From the NCBI GenBank assembly GCA_030248215.1, contig JASANG010003684.1:1-64000 (forward strand): a DNA stretch of 64,000 nucleotides, given 5' to 3'. Positions within the stretch are counted from its first letter, which is position 1; every line of letters begins with the position of its first letter. Both the position numbers and the translations under genes were made by a program. The notes beneath the pieces are model-generated. The model saw nothing but the letters and a program-made list of their open reading frames with translations. It ran no database searches and had not been told where the DNA came from. This DNA is from Enoplolaimus lenunculus (Eukaryota; Nematoda; Enoplea; Enoplida; Thoracostomopsidae). Shown one piece after another: positions 11,503 through 24,249 of this stretch.

Positions 11503-12399
11503 GCATGGAACAGAGTTAAACTTCGTGGTAACAGTAGTTAATATTGCGTTGTGATTAATTTTGCATAAAAGTATTCTGTTCAGTCAGCCAGGTCATTTTG
11601 CACATAGTGATAATAAGCAGGATGACAACAAAAGTTCGGATTCGGTTTTTTATAAAAATCAAGTCCAGCAAGGTTATGAAAACACCGGTTTCGGGAAAGT
11701 CCTTGCCGTTGCTTGTCTGAGCCGTAATCCATGTTTCGATGAGTTTGGATTTAGATATTTCAAAAATTCACGTGAATCACATGTTTCTTTTGATTCGGAC
11801 CAGCATTTTTCTGGAAGAAAAGCCCGGACCCGGAATTTATTGAAGCGAAAACCCGGACCCAAATCCGGAATTTTTCGGCAAAAATACCCGGAATAACCGG
11901 AATACCCGGACCTGGATGCAACTCTACTATGTGTTGTGACCGGAAATGTGGCGTAACATTTTCTTTAAACTCGGATTGATAACCTGAGTAATGTGTGACA
12001 GTGTTTGTATACATGTACATGTATGTAATATGTATATATGTGTATATGTACAAACAGCGTGTTGCTGACATAAGGGTAACGCTTCATGTAATTCACACGC
12101 ATTATTGGGTGAGTTCGCATTTTGTTGTGGTTTTTACAACGATACGTGGTGGTGGTGGTGTAAAAAACGTTTTGAAAATTGCGATAAATTTACTGTAAAC
12201 ATTTGTTGTTTTTTTGTAGTTTATTGCGAGTTCGTTTGTGAGTTTGTTGGTGTTAATGAGAGAGAAACTAAAGGTAAAAAAAAGCATTGAAATATGGCCA
12301 AAGATGTCAAAATGGTCCCGTCTGTAACGTCAGTTTCATACAGGACAGACATCTCAAGATGCAGAGCGGAACGCTTACAAAATTTTGATTCCATACAAC

Positions 12400-12808
12400 C
12401 AGGGTGCAACCGGAATTACAATTTACCGGAACCGGAACCGGAACCGGAATTTGAAAATTTTACCGGAACCGGAACCGGAAAGTGAAAAATGCATTTCACC
12501 AAAAATTTCATTTTAATCTTATTTTTTGCTCTATTATTTGTGAAATAACCTTAGTCGAACATAGGTATTTATTTTATTTGTTGTATTTTAGATTTTCGTC
12601 GTCGACTGAAGTGAAATCCACCATCAATGGCTTATATTCGGAATACAAGTGGCTTTCTAAAGAGATTCTTAAAGATTAGCAAAGTTAAAAAAACGGCCAA
12701 ATTATAACACCGGAATTTTTAAATCCGGTAAAAATTTACCGGAACCGGAACCGGAACCGGAAGGTGAAAAAATGCCGGAACCGGAACCGGAATTCCGGTT
12801 GCACCCTG
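12400..12808. mobile_element. hAT-like MITE with perfect 8-bp target duplication, inserted into an older relative
   Basis: Begins CAGGGTGCAACCGGAATTAC and ends CCGGAATTCCGGTTGCACCCTG with the last bases at 12808. CATACAAC stands on both sides (12392-12399 and 12809-12816). The TIRs are built of repeated CCGGAA (CCGGAACCGGAACCGG), and the core has GAAATAACCTTAGTCGAACA. It interrupts an older member of the family whose right half is 12817-12931. Confidence 0.9.
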
Positions 12809-12816
12809 CATACAAC

Positions 12817-12931
12817 GTATCACAACAAGCAGAGTATTAAAATCCGATCCCGATCGATTGTGCAATTGGAATGGGAACTCATTTTTGAATCGGAGAGTTC
12901 CAATCGGAATCGGAATTCTGGTTGCACCCTG
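12817..12931. mobile_element. Right half of an older hAT-like MITE split by the 12400 insertion
   Basis: GTATCACAACAAGCAGAG then CCAATCGGAATCGGAATTCT and GGTTGCACCCTG match the right half of the 5451 copy (CATATCACAACAAG, AATCGGAATCGGAATTCC). The left half before 12392 is badly decayed. Confidence 0.75.
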
Positions 12932-12934
12932 GCA

Positions 12935-15770
12935 CATAATAGATATTGCTTGGAAATATCTTGGAAGCATTACCGGCAGCTTAGATGGTACGGCGGACGA
13001 CTATGACGAAGGGAAAGTAATTAAAAAGCAGAAATTGTGCAACAAACTCCTTTTGTATGACTGGTTATCTGTCCAGCTAATAGATTTTTGTTGATCCATG
13101 AATAATTCGGTTCTTGGTAGTATTTTAGTTTGCTGCTTTGCGTACGGCACGTAAGCGATAACAAAAGCTAAGTAATATTTAATGTTTTTACGCATTTATT
13201 TTGTTTCGTAACAGCCCTGGCAATTCTAATTGAAGCTAAACAAACCTACTTTTTTATCGTTTGCCCGGCGTTTCTCAGTTTAAAGTTTTCCCCGTCATGA
13301 TATTACTCTGCCCTTACTTTTTTATTGATGGAAAACTTCGAATGATGCATAGTTTTATAGGTATATTTACGTAATAAGCAACAGCTTCCCGTTGTTCCTG
13401 AATCGTTCATTCATTGTTTGAGAATATGAAAATATACATATGCGTAAGCTCATTATTGCAGTATCACTTAAAGTTTCACCACTCATGGTATATTCAATTA
13501 ACGTTTTCCTGTCCACGTATTTATTGGAGGATGGACTTTAAAAGATCCAATATATACTTTTATAGTTACGTAATCAGTAGCTACTTCCGGTTGTTCCAAA
13601 ATCGTTCATTCATAGTTTGAGAAGATGAGTATATATTTCATTGATACTTGTTGTGGTTTGTGTGTGTGTGCGTCCCAATTTTATTGATACACGAGTTGTC
13701 GTTATTTGTGAACGGTTGAACACGGATAGTTTGAATTTGTTTGTATATACGTGTATTGAATTTGGCCGATGGCATAACATAATAATAGGGCGTCGGAAGT
13801 ACGTAGAGTGATGTAAAATTCGAATTAATGAACAAGACACTATTAAATTGTTTATTCATTGATTATTATTGCTACATTCGTGTGTCCGATTTAGCTTTAG
13901 ACTAGTTTAGACTTGAATTAACCGGAAACCGAGACAGCATTAAGATTTTTGTGGGAATCACTGGTATCTTGTAGACTTTTCCAACATTTTTGGTTACGGT
14001 TTAGGCTTAGGTAAGGTTAGGTAAATCTATTGAGAAACCTATACCGAAGTCTGAGCCAAAATCTAAGGCTGAGCTTGAATGGGTGAGAGTGTATCAGAGA
14101 CAATCAGTGAAACGTTGTTGATTGTTGATACTGTTTTCCCTGTTGTTGTGTTGGATAACTACGTAAGATTCGCGTGCGCAGTCCGTTCGTTTCAATATTT
14201 TAATACGCCATGTTACATTATTACCCAAAGGAGTAATCCCGTTGTGCCAGAAAAATGATCATTTGGATGCAAATATGACCGTAAATACGATAAAAAATTT
14301 TTTTGCTAGAATCCGAATTTTGCAGGAACCTTACAGGTTGCAGCCTTTGATTAAATAAACCTAAGCTTTAAGGTTAACATAGTTTGTCGGAACCAGGACA
14401 TGCAGAGGGAAACAAAATTAAGCGACAAAAATGATGCTGAATTTGTTAAATTTGAACAGTAATTAATTTGTTATATCATAGGCTGTTAACAATTTGTTTT
14501 TAAGTCTACTGTTTGGGAATCTCTGCAAGTGTAAAGTTGTTTCCAAACTGCCGTACGACTTCAAACGAACTCGTTGAATAGCGAAGTTTTATAAATTGTT
14601 GGAATATCTCGCGCAAACATTCTACCGAAGTCGGATATCATTGTTATGCATCGGCCGAACGGCTGTTCCCTGGTACTTTGCTGCTCGCTCACTTTAAAAT
14701 TCGTTTGATAATACTCGTTAGCCGATTTTGTGCAATATAAGTTTGTACGAGGCGCTACGATTTCGATTTGTATTTCGTTCAACTCAGATAAGCCATATAT
14801 TATATATAATCCAACAGGGACCCGGTGAGGGGGGAGGCTCATGGTCCGTCCCCATGTACAGTTTGAATGAACAATTTTAATTTCTACTTGTCCCATTGAG
14901 AAACTTCTGAATACATTCCGCTGCAACACCGAACTTTTGTCAAATAGCCGTAGTGGAATTGGCAAAACGCTTGTGACACCTGTACAACGCGTAGACTTTT
15001 GTGCTTTTATAATAAATTAGGCGTGACTGATGTAAAACTGCAAGATATGTGTTGTTGTTGTTGCATAATGAATAGTGTGTGTTTTTATGCGTCCAAAACT
15101 AACTGCCGAAAACTAAAAAAATTGCTATAATATATCTGTTTTAAAAATCTAAATATGCATGATAAACCATCTTTAGAAACAACGTTTACTAATGAATAAT
15201 AGTCCGTGGGGCGCGAAGTTTGGAATTCAAATAGCCGTGTATGAATAATGCATAATAGAAATCGTGCCACCGTTCAAGCGAACCCGAGAATTAATAATAG
15301 GTAAACTTGTGCAAATTGCAAGTCGCGTGTTCATTTGCGGCGGTGATTATAAAACAAATCCCCGCGCTTGGAACACTTTTAGCTCAGTGCCGAAGCAAGC
15401 TAGGGAGCCCCAAAATCCCCGGGGCGGGGGCCGCTTGCGATGATCAAAATATTTTCCAAATTTTTTGTTTAAAATCTTGTTAGGTTGGGGGCCCCTCTGA
15501 GGTGCGGCTCCCTAAATTGGGGTATAGGCGGTGGCTGATCCAGCCCTGTGTCTGCTTTTCACAAGCTTAAGCTGAAGCCTACGCCTAAATGTAAGCCTTT
15601 GTACGAAAAATAGCTTGGGAAAGTGTACAAGAGAACTAGCCGTAGACCTATTTCCCATTCATATCTGTGAAATCTGCCCTAAGATGTATACGATGTATTG
15701 TAGTGTGTTTTGTGACAATGTTTATCGGATTGTTGTTGATAAAACATGACAGGAGAAAGTGTATATATGT
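12935..15770. other. No gene supported
   Basis: The longest frame is 14965 to 14561 on the minus strand, 134 codons from an ATG (MPIPLRLFDKSSVLQRNVFR at the start). It has no recognised motif, and its length is within what chance allows at this AT content, so it is not called as a gene. Degenerate TTAGGC text occurs near 14000-14060 and 15560-15600. Confidence 0.5.
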
Positions 15771-15818
15771 GTTTTTGTAGTTGTTTTTGTAGTTGTTTTT
15801 GTAGTTGTTTTTGCGTTT
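15771..15818. repeat. 12-bp tandem repeat GTTTTTGTAGTT
   Basis: Three full units and a fourth partial unit, contiguous. Confidence 0.9.
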
Positions 15819-15900
15819 ACAGTATGTTTCGTGTTACCGCCGTGGAATTGTGTTTACGCTGACGAGAGGAGATCACGATAAAATCACACAATGTTTGGGG

Positions 15901-16049
15901 GGCCAGGTGGGCTCAGCCACAACTGGAAATATTTTGGCTCCCCTAGAAAATTTTCAAATTTGCTTGTAAGTCAACGAAAACCCATGTATGCTGATTCTGA
16001 AAATCTTTTAGCCCCCTGGCCCTAGCACGGTGAGGTGCTGCGGGCCTGA
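15901..16049. mobile_element. Decayed MITE, CAGGCCCGTAGCCA family
   Basis: The core CCCCTAGAAAATTTTCAAAT, GTAAGTCAACGAAAACCCATG and the right end GGTGAGGTGCTGCGGGCCTG follow the better copies at 24250 and 28968. The left end is weak. Confidence 0.6.
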
Positions 16050-16079
16050 TGCTATATCCAGATGAAGGACGTACTTCCG

Positions 16080-16600
16080 CCCACGGCAGAAAATTTTTGT
16101 GTTAAAATGGTAAAGTAATGTCCCCCTGCCTTACAATTTTCGCCCTCACAAAATTGGGACATACATTGCATGCAATAGAAATTGCGTTTTATGATCATTC
16201 CAAGCCCAAATTTGAATTTCTGAAAAATTCGATTTTTTTAAGGTCCAAAGGTCTGGTTTGGCACCGTCCCAAATCATTGACAGCGCGCCAAATCAGTTAT
16301 TTGACCGTAACTCGTTAGCCAGATGTCTGATAGCGGAAAACTTAAGACCACCGCACTCAGCTCAACATGCTGCGTCGAATGGTACATAATTTCTCTAACT
16401 TTTCGACAAAAAATATTTTGGTCCATGGGGTCACTCTGGGACATTAAAAATCGAATTTTTCAAAAATTCAAATTTGGGTTTGGAAAGACCAGAGGAAGCC
16501 ATGAGAACTTCAAATATACAAAAATTTTCAAGATCCAACCATTTATGGGAAAACGCGGGCTGGGGGGTGATAACGGAAGAGACTCAAATATTCTCCTCTC
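16080..16600. repeat. Dispersed repeat, GCGCCAAATCAG family, best copy
   Basis: Blocks TGGCACCGTCCCAAATCATT, GCGCGCCAAATCAGTTATTT, GACCGTAACTCGTTAG and TCCAACCATTTATGGG recur at 23640-24010 and more weakly at 9290-9690. Within it, TTCTGAAAAATTCGATTTTT and TCGAATTTTTCAAAAATTC face each other, so it may be a large imperfect fold-back. Open frames of 93 and 69 codons here are not credible genes. Confidence 0.65.
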
Positions 16601-16869
16601 TTAACTTTTTATATACGGCCAATAGAGTTGTGGTCAGTCGGTGTTACTTTTTTGAAGAATCTACGTGGCGTTACACTCACTAATCTCGTAATTGACTATG
16701 GATGCATGCGGTCGCAGTCAGTAAGTGCTCCGTACTGAGCGGCAAAAATCCAAGTGGTCTGCTCTCCGTCGATGGACCGCGGACTGGATGGGACCGTGTT
16801 CCTACTTGATGCGGTTTGCTTGCCGTCTTGAGTTGAACGGTGTTTATTTTGTCGCGATCCAACAACCAG

Positions 16870-16912
16870 ACGTGGTTCTTTGTTTGCTTGTTTGTTTGTT
16901 TGTTTGTTTGAC
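16870..16912. repeat. TTTG tetranucleotide microsatellite
   Basis: About seven TTTG/TTGC units. The rest of 16605-17336 shows nothing recognised. Confidence 0.85.
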
Positions 16913-17336
16913 AAATTGTAATGTCATTTTGCATTGATTTAATTGTATTTAGTAGCCAGAATATAATCGTAATTTAGCTGTTAAAGGACTGAAGCTGGTA
17001 AATCGAAGCCTGTGACAATAGTTTTCCGTATGTTTTTTCTGTAGTTTAGGATTTGTTATTTATTCTGAAGACGGTTTCTTACTGGAGCGATAATATTACC
17101 TTTGGGGTGTTCGTACCTGTGTGGCTTTCGCTATAATCAAATTGTGCCGGTAAAAACCTGTATTTCGGAACGAATGCTTAGATGGTATGAGCCCTTTCTG
17201 ATCGGTTGAAACGGAAACCTCACCTTATTTTGGTACATTTTTTGTGTTTTAGTGCATTTAGTACATGTAATAAGTAAAAGATGGTCTACAGAAATGCATA
17301 TGCTGATAGAAACCTCTAGCGTCGGTTCTTTATGTG

Positions 17337-17616
17337 TATATGTCATAGGCTAATCTGCTATTCAGGCCAATTACCAATTGGCCTAGGCCATTCTGCTATT
17401 CGAAGCAGATAGCAGTTTGGCCTAGGCTAAATAACGATTAAGAGATGTAGCAAAATAACAGTAATGTAAAACCAAAGCTGATTGGTTAACGGTATTGCAT
17501 CTGTCCCAAATAGCGGTTAAGCGTTGGCCAATCTGTTATGCTATTACATAAAATAGCAGATTGGCCCAGGCCAATCAGTGATTGGCCTGAATAGCAGATT
17601 AGCCTACGACATATAA
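17337..17616. mobile_element. TIR MITE, TATGTCGTAGGC family
   Basis: Left TATATGTCATAGGCTAATCT, GCTATTCAGGCCAATTACCA; right GGCCTGAATAGCAGATTAGC, CTACGACATATA. About 45-bp TIRs, with several internal CAGATTGGCC/GGCCTAGGCC inverted motifs. TA at both tips would fit a TA target duplication (Tc1/mariner-like), but the TIR tip itself is TA-rich so this is uncertain. Confidence 0.8.
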
Positions 17617-18437
17617 ATAGGTAATCCAAACAAATGTGTGCAGTGCGCCGCATTGTCTAGTAATTTGTAATTGTTGTGCGTGCGTAATATTGCAATTGTC
17701 GTGCGAATAAGATTAGTATAATATATATTAATAGATGATTCAAAAGTTTACGGATGGACTTACGCTGTGAGTATGAAAGTTGAAATATGGCTGGATTTGG
17801 AGTAATAATTGAAAATTCTTTTTTAAAATCCAAAAATCACATAATAGGATTGATTATTAAATCGTTGCCTGTAGCGTGTACGTATGGTTGTATTATAATA
17901 TATATTGTTGTGGCAAGTTGAAAAAAATTAATTTTTTTTCTAAAACGGGTATTAATTAATCAATGATAGAATGAAATGTAGAAATGCTGTGTGCGACTGT
18001 ATATGAACGAGGTCGTTGCAACTTTGTAGTTTGTAGCATTTTATTCAAAATTTAGGTTTAAAATTGTGGGATCGCGATCGATCAAAATGGTTGTTCTTAA
18101 GTCTGTTAAATGTTTTTTATTGTTTTGCTTAAAATTCCTCTCTAGAAATTTTGAGTCGGCATATAAATCACCGTATCTCACCACCCCTTTTATTCGCCTC
18201 AATTGTGTACATGAAAATTTTATTTTGTGAGGACTGTTTGAAATTTTTATTTTTATGATGATAAAATGTGTTCTGTTTTTTTATTTGTTCCATGTGATCA
18301 TTTTTTGTATCATTGTTTTAGTCTGTTTCTTGCTGTGTTTGTATGTTGTTCACAACGGCGGCAACATTTTGAGCTTTGTAGTTGATGCGTGAAATCACAA
18401 TTATTTTTCGTTCACAGTTTGTTTATACACAGTTGTG

Positions 18438-18630
18438 GGCCCGTGTTACTGTAAGGGGCGCCCAGGTTTCTAGTGGGTCTATAAACGAGTAGGTTTAGAT
18501 TCTAGGTTAAATTTTTCTGCTTAGGCTTAGGCTTCGGCTTAGGAACACATTTTTGCAACGTTTAGGCTTAGGCATAGGCTTAGGAATACGCTTAATCTAC
18601 TGTTACGCCCCTAAAAGTAACATTGGCCTA
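18438..18630. mobile_element. hAT-like MITE with a TTAGGC-rich core
   Basis: Left GGCCCGTGTTACTGTAAGGG, right ACGCCCCTAAAAGTAACATT then GGCCTA. The ends are inverted repeats. Flanks CAGTTGTG (18430-18437) and CAGTTGTT (18631-18638) match at 7 of 8, a hAT-size target duplication. The core reads GCTTAGGCTTAGGCTTCGGC and, after ACACATTTTTGCAACG, a second TTAGGC cluster. Fragments recur at 26370, 42158 and elsewhere. Bases 17617-18430 hold nothing else recognised. Confidence 0.8.
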
Positions 18631-19513
18631 CAGTTGTTTGTCAGGACGGTACAGTTTTTTTGTACTGTGGGCTAAAAACTGCAATCTGATGTGCAGCAAG
18701 TCTGTATATATTGTCCGCGTTGTGTGTTGTGTTTGAAATGTTCGCTTTTCAACGATCATGAGTAAATTGTTTGTAAAACCTCAACCGGAATATACATTTG
18801 TGGCAGGGTGGGTCTTGTGGAAAAGCTAGGATTCTACCGGAAGTGTACAGAACACAGTTTTCGCAGCAAAATTATTCACGTTTACATATACGTATAGCTT
18901 ATTTTCAAATGTTATGAATATAGCTATTGAATCAAAATTTATATGGATAATTTGTGATAAATTCTTGTTGCGTTATTCCAATGTCGGAATTTTCGTTTTC
19001 TTTTCAGTTGCGTCATGAGTAGCTTAAGAAAGGTTTCATTAAATAATTTGGGTTGGGTGCAACACATTACTTTGCATTTTTTTCAAGTAGGTCATATAAA
19101 GCTGAATATTTTCGCTTGAAATTTTCCGTAACATCATAAATTGTAAAAATTCGGGAATTTGTCTCAAGCATGAATGAGAGTAACCAAATTGTAACTCTAA
19201 TTTAGAGTCTGACTCAACTATGGCCGTTTCAAACAACGATTCATATTCTCTGGGTCGTGGGCTGGGCTGGAAACTTTTCACTCACTACCGACTAATCCAG
19301 GGGCGGATCCAGAAAAGTTTAAGGGGTACACAGGTGGGGATATACGCCATACTATATGATGTACACTGAATAACAATGTAACGAATATTAGCTAATTAGC
19401 GAATGATGTCTGCGATGTTCCCTCGACAGAATCATACGAACGGACATTCAGTTCACTGGCAACCAGTGACTCTCCCCCTGAATTGACGCCTAAATGCTCT
19501 TTCTTTAGGCAAT

Positions 19514-19820
19514 ATATATGTCGTAGACCAATCTGGTATTCAGGCCAATTACCAATTCGCATAGGCCAATCTGCTATTCGAAGGAAATAGCAGTTTCGCC
19601 TAGACCAATTTGCGATTGTGTGATTTCGCAAAACAACAGTGATGTAATACCAACGCTCATTGGATGACGGTATTGCGTCTATCAAAATAATCAAATCTGA
19701 TTGGCCCATAAGTTCAATAGAGCAGTTTAGCCCAGACCACACTGCTGTCGCATCAAAATAGCAGAATGGCCTAGGCCAATTAGTAATTGGCCTGAATAGC
19801 ACATTGGCCGACGACATATA
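19514..19820. mobile_element. TIR MITE, TATGTCGTAGGC family, second copy
   Basis: Left TATATGTCGTAGACCAATCT, right GGCCTGAATAGCACATTGGC, CGACGACATATA. Same internal arrangement as 17337-17616. A minus-strand frame of 166 codons across it is a by-product of the repeat. Just upstream, 19299-19316 reads CAGGGGCGGATCCAGAAA, an end typical of another hAT-like family. Confidence 0.8.
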
Positions 19821-19824
19821 GGTA

Positions 19825-22252
19825 TGTACATATGCTTTTAAAAACATTTTAAGTGAGAACATAACAGTTCTTTCGAACGCTGGGGAACGCATTCAGCCAA
19901 CCAGTTCGCAGTTGTCTTCGAATTTGATGAAGTGTATGGAACACTGAAAATAGACGCAATTTCAGCGTTACATTTTGTGTTGCGTGAAGTGAAAAAAGAA
20001 AGATCGTTTTGTATTTTTGGCCGTTGTCCGTTGTGTTGTGTTGTGTAGGTACCGAGTACGGCAAAACGCTGTTGCGTAAGGTGTCAACTATTATTGTTTG
20101 CAGTGGAGGGGATGCATATTCGTAAGAATTAAACTCAAGTAGTTCACCACCGAAATTCCCTTTATATATTTGTCTATGGGTGGGTGGGATAGACGAGATA
20201 TATTTGCTACTGAAAGTCAGGCGGGAAAGACATGAAAACATCACTTTGAACAGGCTTTGAAATAACCAACTGAATCTCGAAATTGTCGAAATAATTGTGT
20301 TTGATATGAATGAGGTTAAAACCGGCCGAACTGTAATCCTGGCTTCGCCTGTGACAAATATTCGTAGTCGGTCCACGTGTCGATCTATTTTTCTCTCTGT
20401 CTGTCTATTTTTGTCTCTTTTCCTCTATAGTTCTAGTTCTTTCTCTGTTGTCGTCGTCGTTTCAACTACCCACAAATGCTGTGTATAGAACGTTGCGAAG
20501 GGTCTGTGTGTCTACGTATGTGAGGTGAACACTAAAATCCTGTATATCTTGTAAAATCGCGTTGTTCGAACAATTATTGTGGCGACGGGCGTCAATTGTT
20601 GCCATTTCAAGTGGTCATGTGTGTGTAGTGGACGGCAGTGCAGCCGACAGGTTTTCCTGTATGTCGATATATATTGACAGGACGTAAAAAAATGTTTCGT
20701 TCTGTGCTTACTGATATTATGCGTCGCGTTGCGTTACATACGTGCTCGCTTACGTGAGAATAGTGAGGCTAATTTAAGCGCTAGCATTGTTTTTTATACT
20801 TATCTACGTACGTATTTGTGTTATCAGTGATTGTGGTTTTGTTTATTTTTACAATATATTTATTATATACATATTTATTAAAATTAGTAAAATTACTATA
20901 ATCTACAGAGTGTTAAATAATATATCGTTGCGTTGAAAATAAGCAAACTCGCGTACGAGGACTTGGTGGGCTGCATGGAATTTTTTAGTTGAGCCATCAC
21001 CTGTAATGAAGATTCACTACTGGCTATGGGCATGTGTAGGCGGTCGGCGATGTTTGTTGACAACTGTATGCTGACAGTTCGAGCGAGACCCGTTTGGGTC
21101 TCATGGTAAGCAATTTATTGGCAAAAATTGTACAGAAAGTAAATATGCGCAATATGTAATAGTTGTAGCACGGTTTTGCGTTCGTTCAACCGAGATATCG
21201 ACGTGTCGCAAGCTGCTGCGGCGATGCGTCAAGTGTGCAGTGCGAGTCGAATCAAGAGTGACGCGAGTGCGTGCACGGAAACAGTCGCTGTCGTGCTGAA
21301 CGTGTCCATGCACAAGTGTGGAACGAGTCGAGTGCGATAGAATGAGCTCTGCGCTTCGAAGGCGCGGTGTGAGTTTTTGAATCGCGCTCGCAACACGACA
21401 GTGATGTTTGAGTGCACTGCATACTTGGAGCAGCAGCGGTTAGACGATTGCACGCAAGAGCGTGAATTAAAACTGTATGAAACTGTTATACTTCAAAGGC
21501 ATCGTGATTGTAGCATGAGTGTTGTTAACTATGAGCAGTGGTACAATGCTGTGCCAAAAGTAGAACGATAAAAAAGATTTGCGAAATTTACACCTACAGC
21601 TAACATTTAGGAGGTACATAGTAAATGCATTGGCTGTTGTACATTGTCGTACTCAGTTAACGGAAATTTTAGGATTTTGGCATATCTTAAGCTTGGTTGG
21701 GATCGGGTTTAAGCTTAGGCTTGGATTAGGCTCAAGCTTGATCATAGGCTTAAGCTTGTGGGGGTGGGAATGTGCATGTGCCGTATATGTTTTATATACT
21801 GCGATCCTGGCTCTTATGCTGTACAGTCAGGCAGTGTTCTGTTCGATATTTGTCAACACAACCCATATTACATGATCCATTGAACTGGTTTTGATAAATA
21901 TTTTTAGTTTGAAAGCCTGTTTAAACGAATTACACCAAATGAGTCCCATTAATTTAATTATCTGAAGAATTTAGAAAATGTACCGTTTACTTTGTGCAAT
22001 GACGAATCGAGGAATTTTTGATTGAAACAGGCAACGCGATATAGCGAAAAGATGCTCGCAAATGAAAAGCCAAACACAATTTTAGTACAAAATCTTAATG
22101 CAAAGAAATTTGGTTTTTAGTTCGGTTGGGGTCTTCAAGCACTGCATTATACTTTGCTTGGCTCCGCCCTTGGTTTTGTGCTAAAGGTTCTACGAAGATA
22201 TGTAACCATAAACATATTCTAGCATACTGATCATTGACTAGCAAGCACTCGG
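19825..22252. other. No gene supported; GC-richer stretch at 20.9-21.6 kb
   Basis: A minus-strand frame of 175 codons (20376 to 19849) and a plus frame 21377-21571 (internal ATG at 21404, MFECTAYLEQQRLDDCTQER) have no recognised motif and no firm splice context. The region 21100-21570 is richer in CG than its surroundings and might hold a 5' exon or promoter, but nothing proves it. A perfect hairpin GAGACCCGTTTGGGTCTC lies near 21087-21104. Confidence 0.4.
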
Positions 22253-22335
22253 TTCTAATTCACAAGGAATGTTTGCTAATTCACAAGGAATGTTTGCTAA
22301 TTCACAAGGAATGTGTGCTAATTCACAAACAATGT
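22253..22335. repeat. 21-bp tandem repeat, four units
   Basis: Units CTAATTCACAAGGAATGTTTG, the last two with small changes. Bases 22336-23579 show no supported gene. Confidence 0.9.
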
Positions 22336-23579
22336 AAGGTTCGTTTTAAATGCTAGAAAGACACGTGTAGTCTAGTCGCATTAGTGTTTAGAAATTCTCA
22401 CGGTTGTTTATGTAATAATATATATTGCTCCTTCATTCTGTATACCAACCACCAAAGGCGTTGTCAAGAGTTTGGAGGGCGACAGATTATGCTTTATAAA
22501 ACATTTGGACGGAGATTTCTTGTGCTATCAACTGAAAAACTTCCTAAAACCGTGAGACAAAAATGAAAACAAAGGTTCTTGAATTCTGAATTTTATCTGC
22601 TACGCCCTTGCCAACAGCCTTGCATATTTTGGTCAAGTTTTAGGCGGTTGGCTATTAAACACTGATGCTGCGTGAGACGCTGAGTTATATATAGCGGACA
22701 GTGGTCAGACACAGTTAAGCAGACCAATGGTATTTCGGTTGATTTTGGCTAGAAATTACCATGGTAACATGTGGCCAGTGCGTGGAGTCTCGAACGGCCG
22801 GGCAGAAACGATTGTCCAATCGTGAACCGGATAACCGTATGAAGTATGCAAAGTTGGGTAATTTACGACAGGTTATGTCGCCGCCGGTGTTAGCTCTAAC
22901 TTTAGTCAACTATGCTTTCATGTATCTACTTTTGTTGGCAAATTATTGCGAATAGGGGTTTGAGTTAGTTGCGATGCCAAAAACAGGACGGTTCTAAATT
23001 TTATTGTGTATCTATCTACTATATACTTACTGCCTATTCTTCAGTTATAATGAAAGCAATCAAATACCAGATGGAAATATATACATGATGCATTCATATC
23101 AAGTATAAACTAATTCCTTAAACTGAGCTGAGTTTCTACTTCTATGAATGCATATTTGTTTAATACAAACCGCCTAAATTTTTTTAGTTGCTGGCGGCCA
23201 TACCGCGAACATGCCATGTCGTCTGGTTTCTGCAGCCCCTCTAAAGCTCTGAAAAACCCCTGTTATCGCTAAAACAATGAAACGGTAAAACGTCCTGGAA
23301 AATTGCTAAAATTTGTTTCGCTAACTCAGCGGCCACCAACACTTATTATATACATTGGGGATAAAATAATTAATGTACTCACTTTTATATAAAGTGTAAT
23401 TTGAAACAGGTGGTTAGTGTAGTAGGCGTGCAGATAAGTTTTTAGTTTTGACCAGATAATGTTCGGAATTTAAACGTTGTCTTCTTTTTTCGTATACTTC
23501 AGATTAGTTTGTGTGGCAGTGAAAATTTAAGAAAAATTGTCATATTATTCTAACTTTTCTTTCTAAAATTGTCTGAGCG

Positions 23580-24010
23580 TGTATTGCAAAAATTTTCAAT
23601 TTGTGCCATACTCCATTAAATTTATCATACGTTTCCTGCTGCCGCATTTATTTCAAGATTTTAGCATTCTAGGTCCCCCTTTGGACCCGAAAAAACATCA
23701 AAAAGCTGGACAAATTATATACCATTGAACACAGCTGGCCAAGCTGCGCTGAATGATGTCAAAATTTTCACAATTAGACGTGTGGCTAACTAGTTATGGT
23801 CAAATAACTGATTTGACGCCGTCCCAAAGCGTTGAAGCGCGCCAAATCAGTTTTTCTAACCATAACTCGTTAGACAGACGTCTGATTGTGGACAATTTGA
23901 CACTGTAGTGGAACGGTCAGGCGAGGCGAAGGGAATCGCAAATATGCAAAAAGTATCAAAATCCAACACTATTTTTAGCAAACCGAAAAGGACACACCCT
24001 GATATGTTGG
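23580..24010. repeat. Dispersed repeat, GCGCCAAATCAG family
   Basis: Left block TTTCTAAAATTGTCTGAGCG, TGTATTGC, GATTTTAGCATTCTA is shared with 52227-52342. Right blocks GCGCGCCAAATCAGTTTTTC, CATAACTCGTTAGACAGACG and ATCCAACACTATTTTTAGCA are shared with 16080-16600. TCAAATAACTGATTTGACGC forms an inverted pair with the GCGCCAAATCAG block. Confidence 0.65.
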
Positions 24011-24249
24011 TATTCTGGTTTTTATGTTTCCAGTATTTTTAGGTTATTTTACAATATATACTTGTTCAGCCGATTTTTACAGTGATAAAAATTGAGGAAT
24101 TTCAACTTTAAAGCGATGACAAGATTAAACCTAAGCGTTCGATACAGTCAAGGCGGAACTTGTGCTGATGATTGGCTACGTTGATAACTCATAAAGCAGT
24201 AAAACTGATACTTGTACAAAAATAAACTACGGGTTTCTTTTTCCTGTAC

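Noticed and set aside
14561-14965. Minus-strand 134-codon ATG frame as a gene
   Set aside because: No recognisable motif; length is compatible with chance in this much sequence.
18438-18630. A true internal telomere or chromosome-fusion scar
   Set aside because: The TTAGGC runs are short, degenerate and sit inside an element with inverted ends and a target duplication.
19392-20376. Minus-strand frames of 166 and 175 codons as genes
   Set aside because: The first runs across a MITE, and the second has no motif or splice support.
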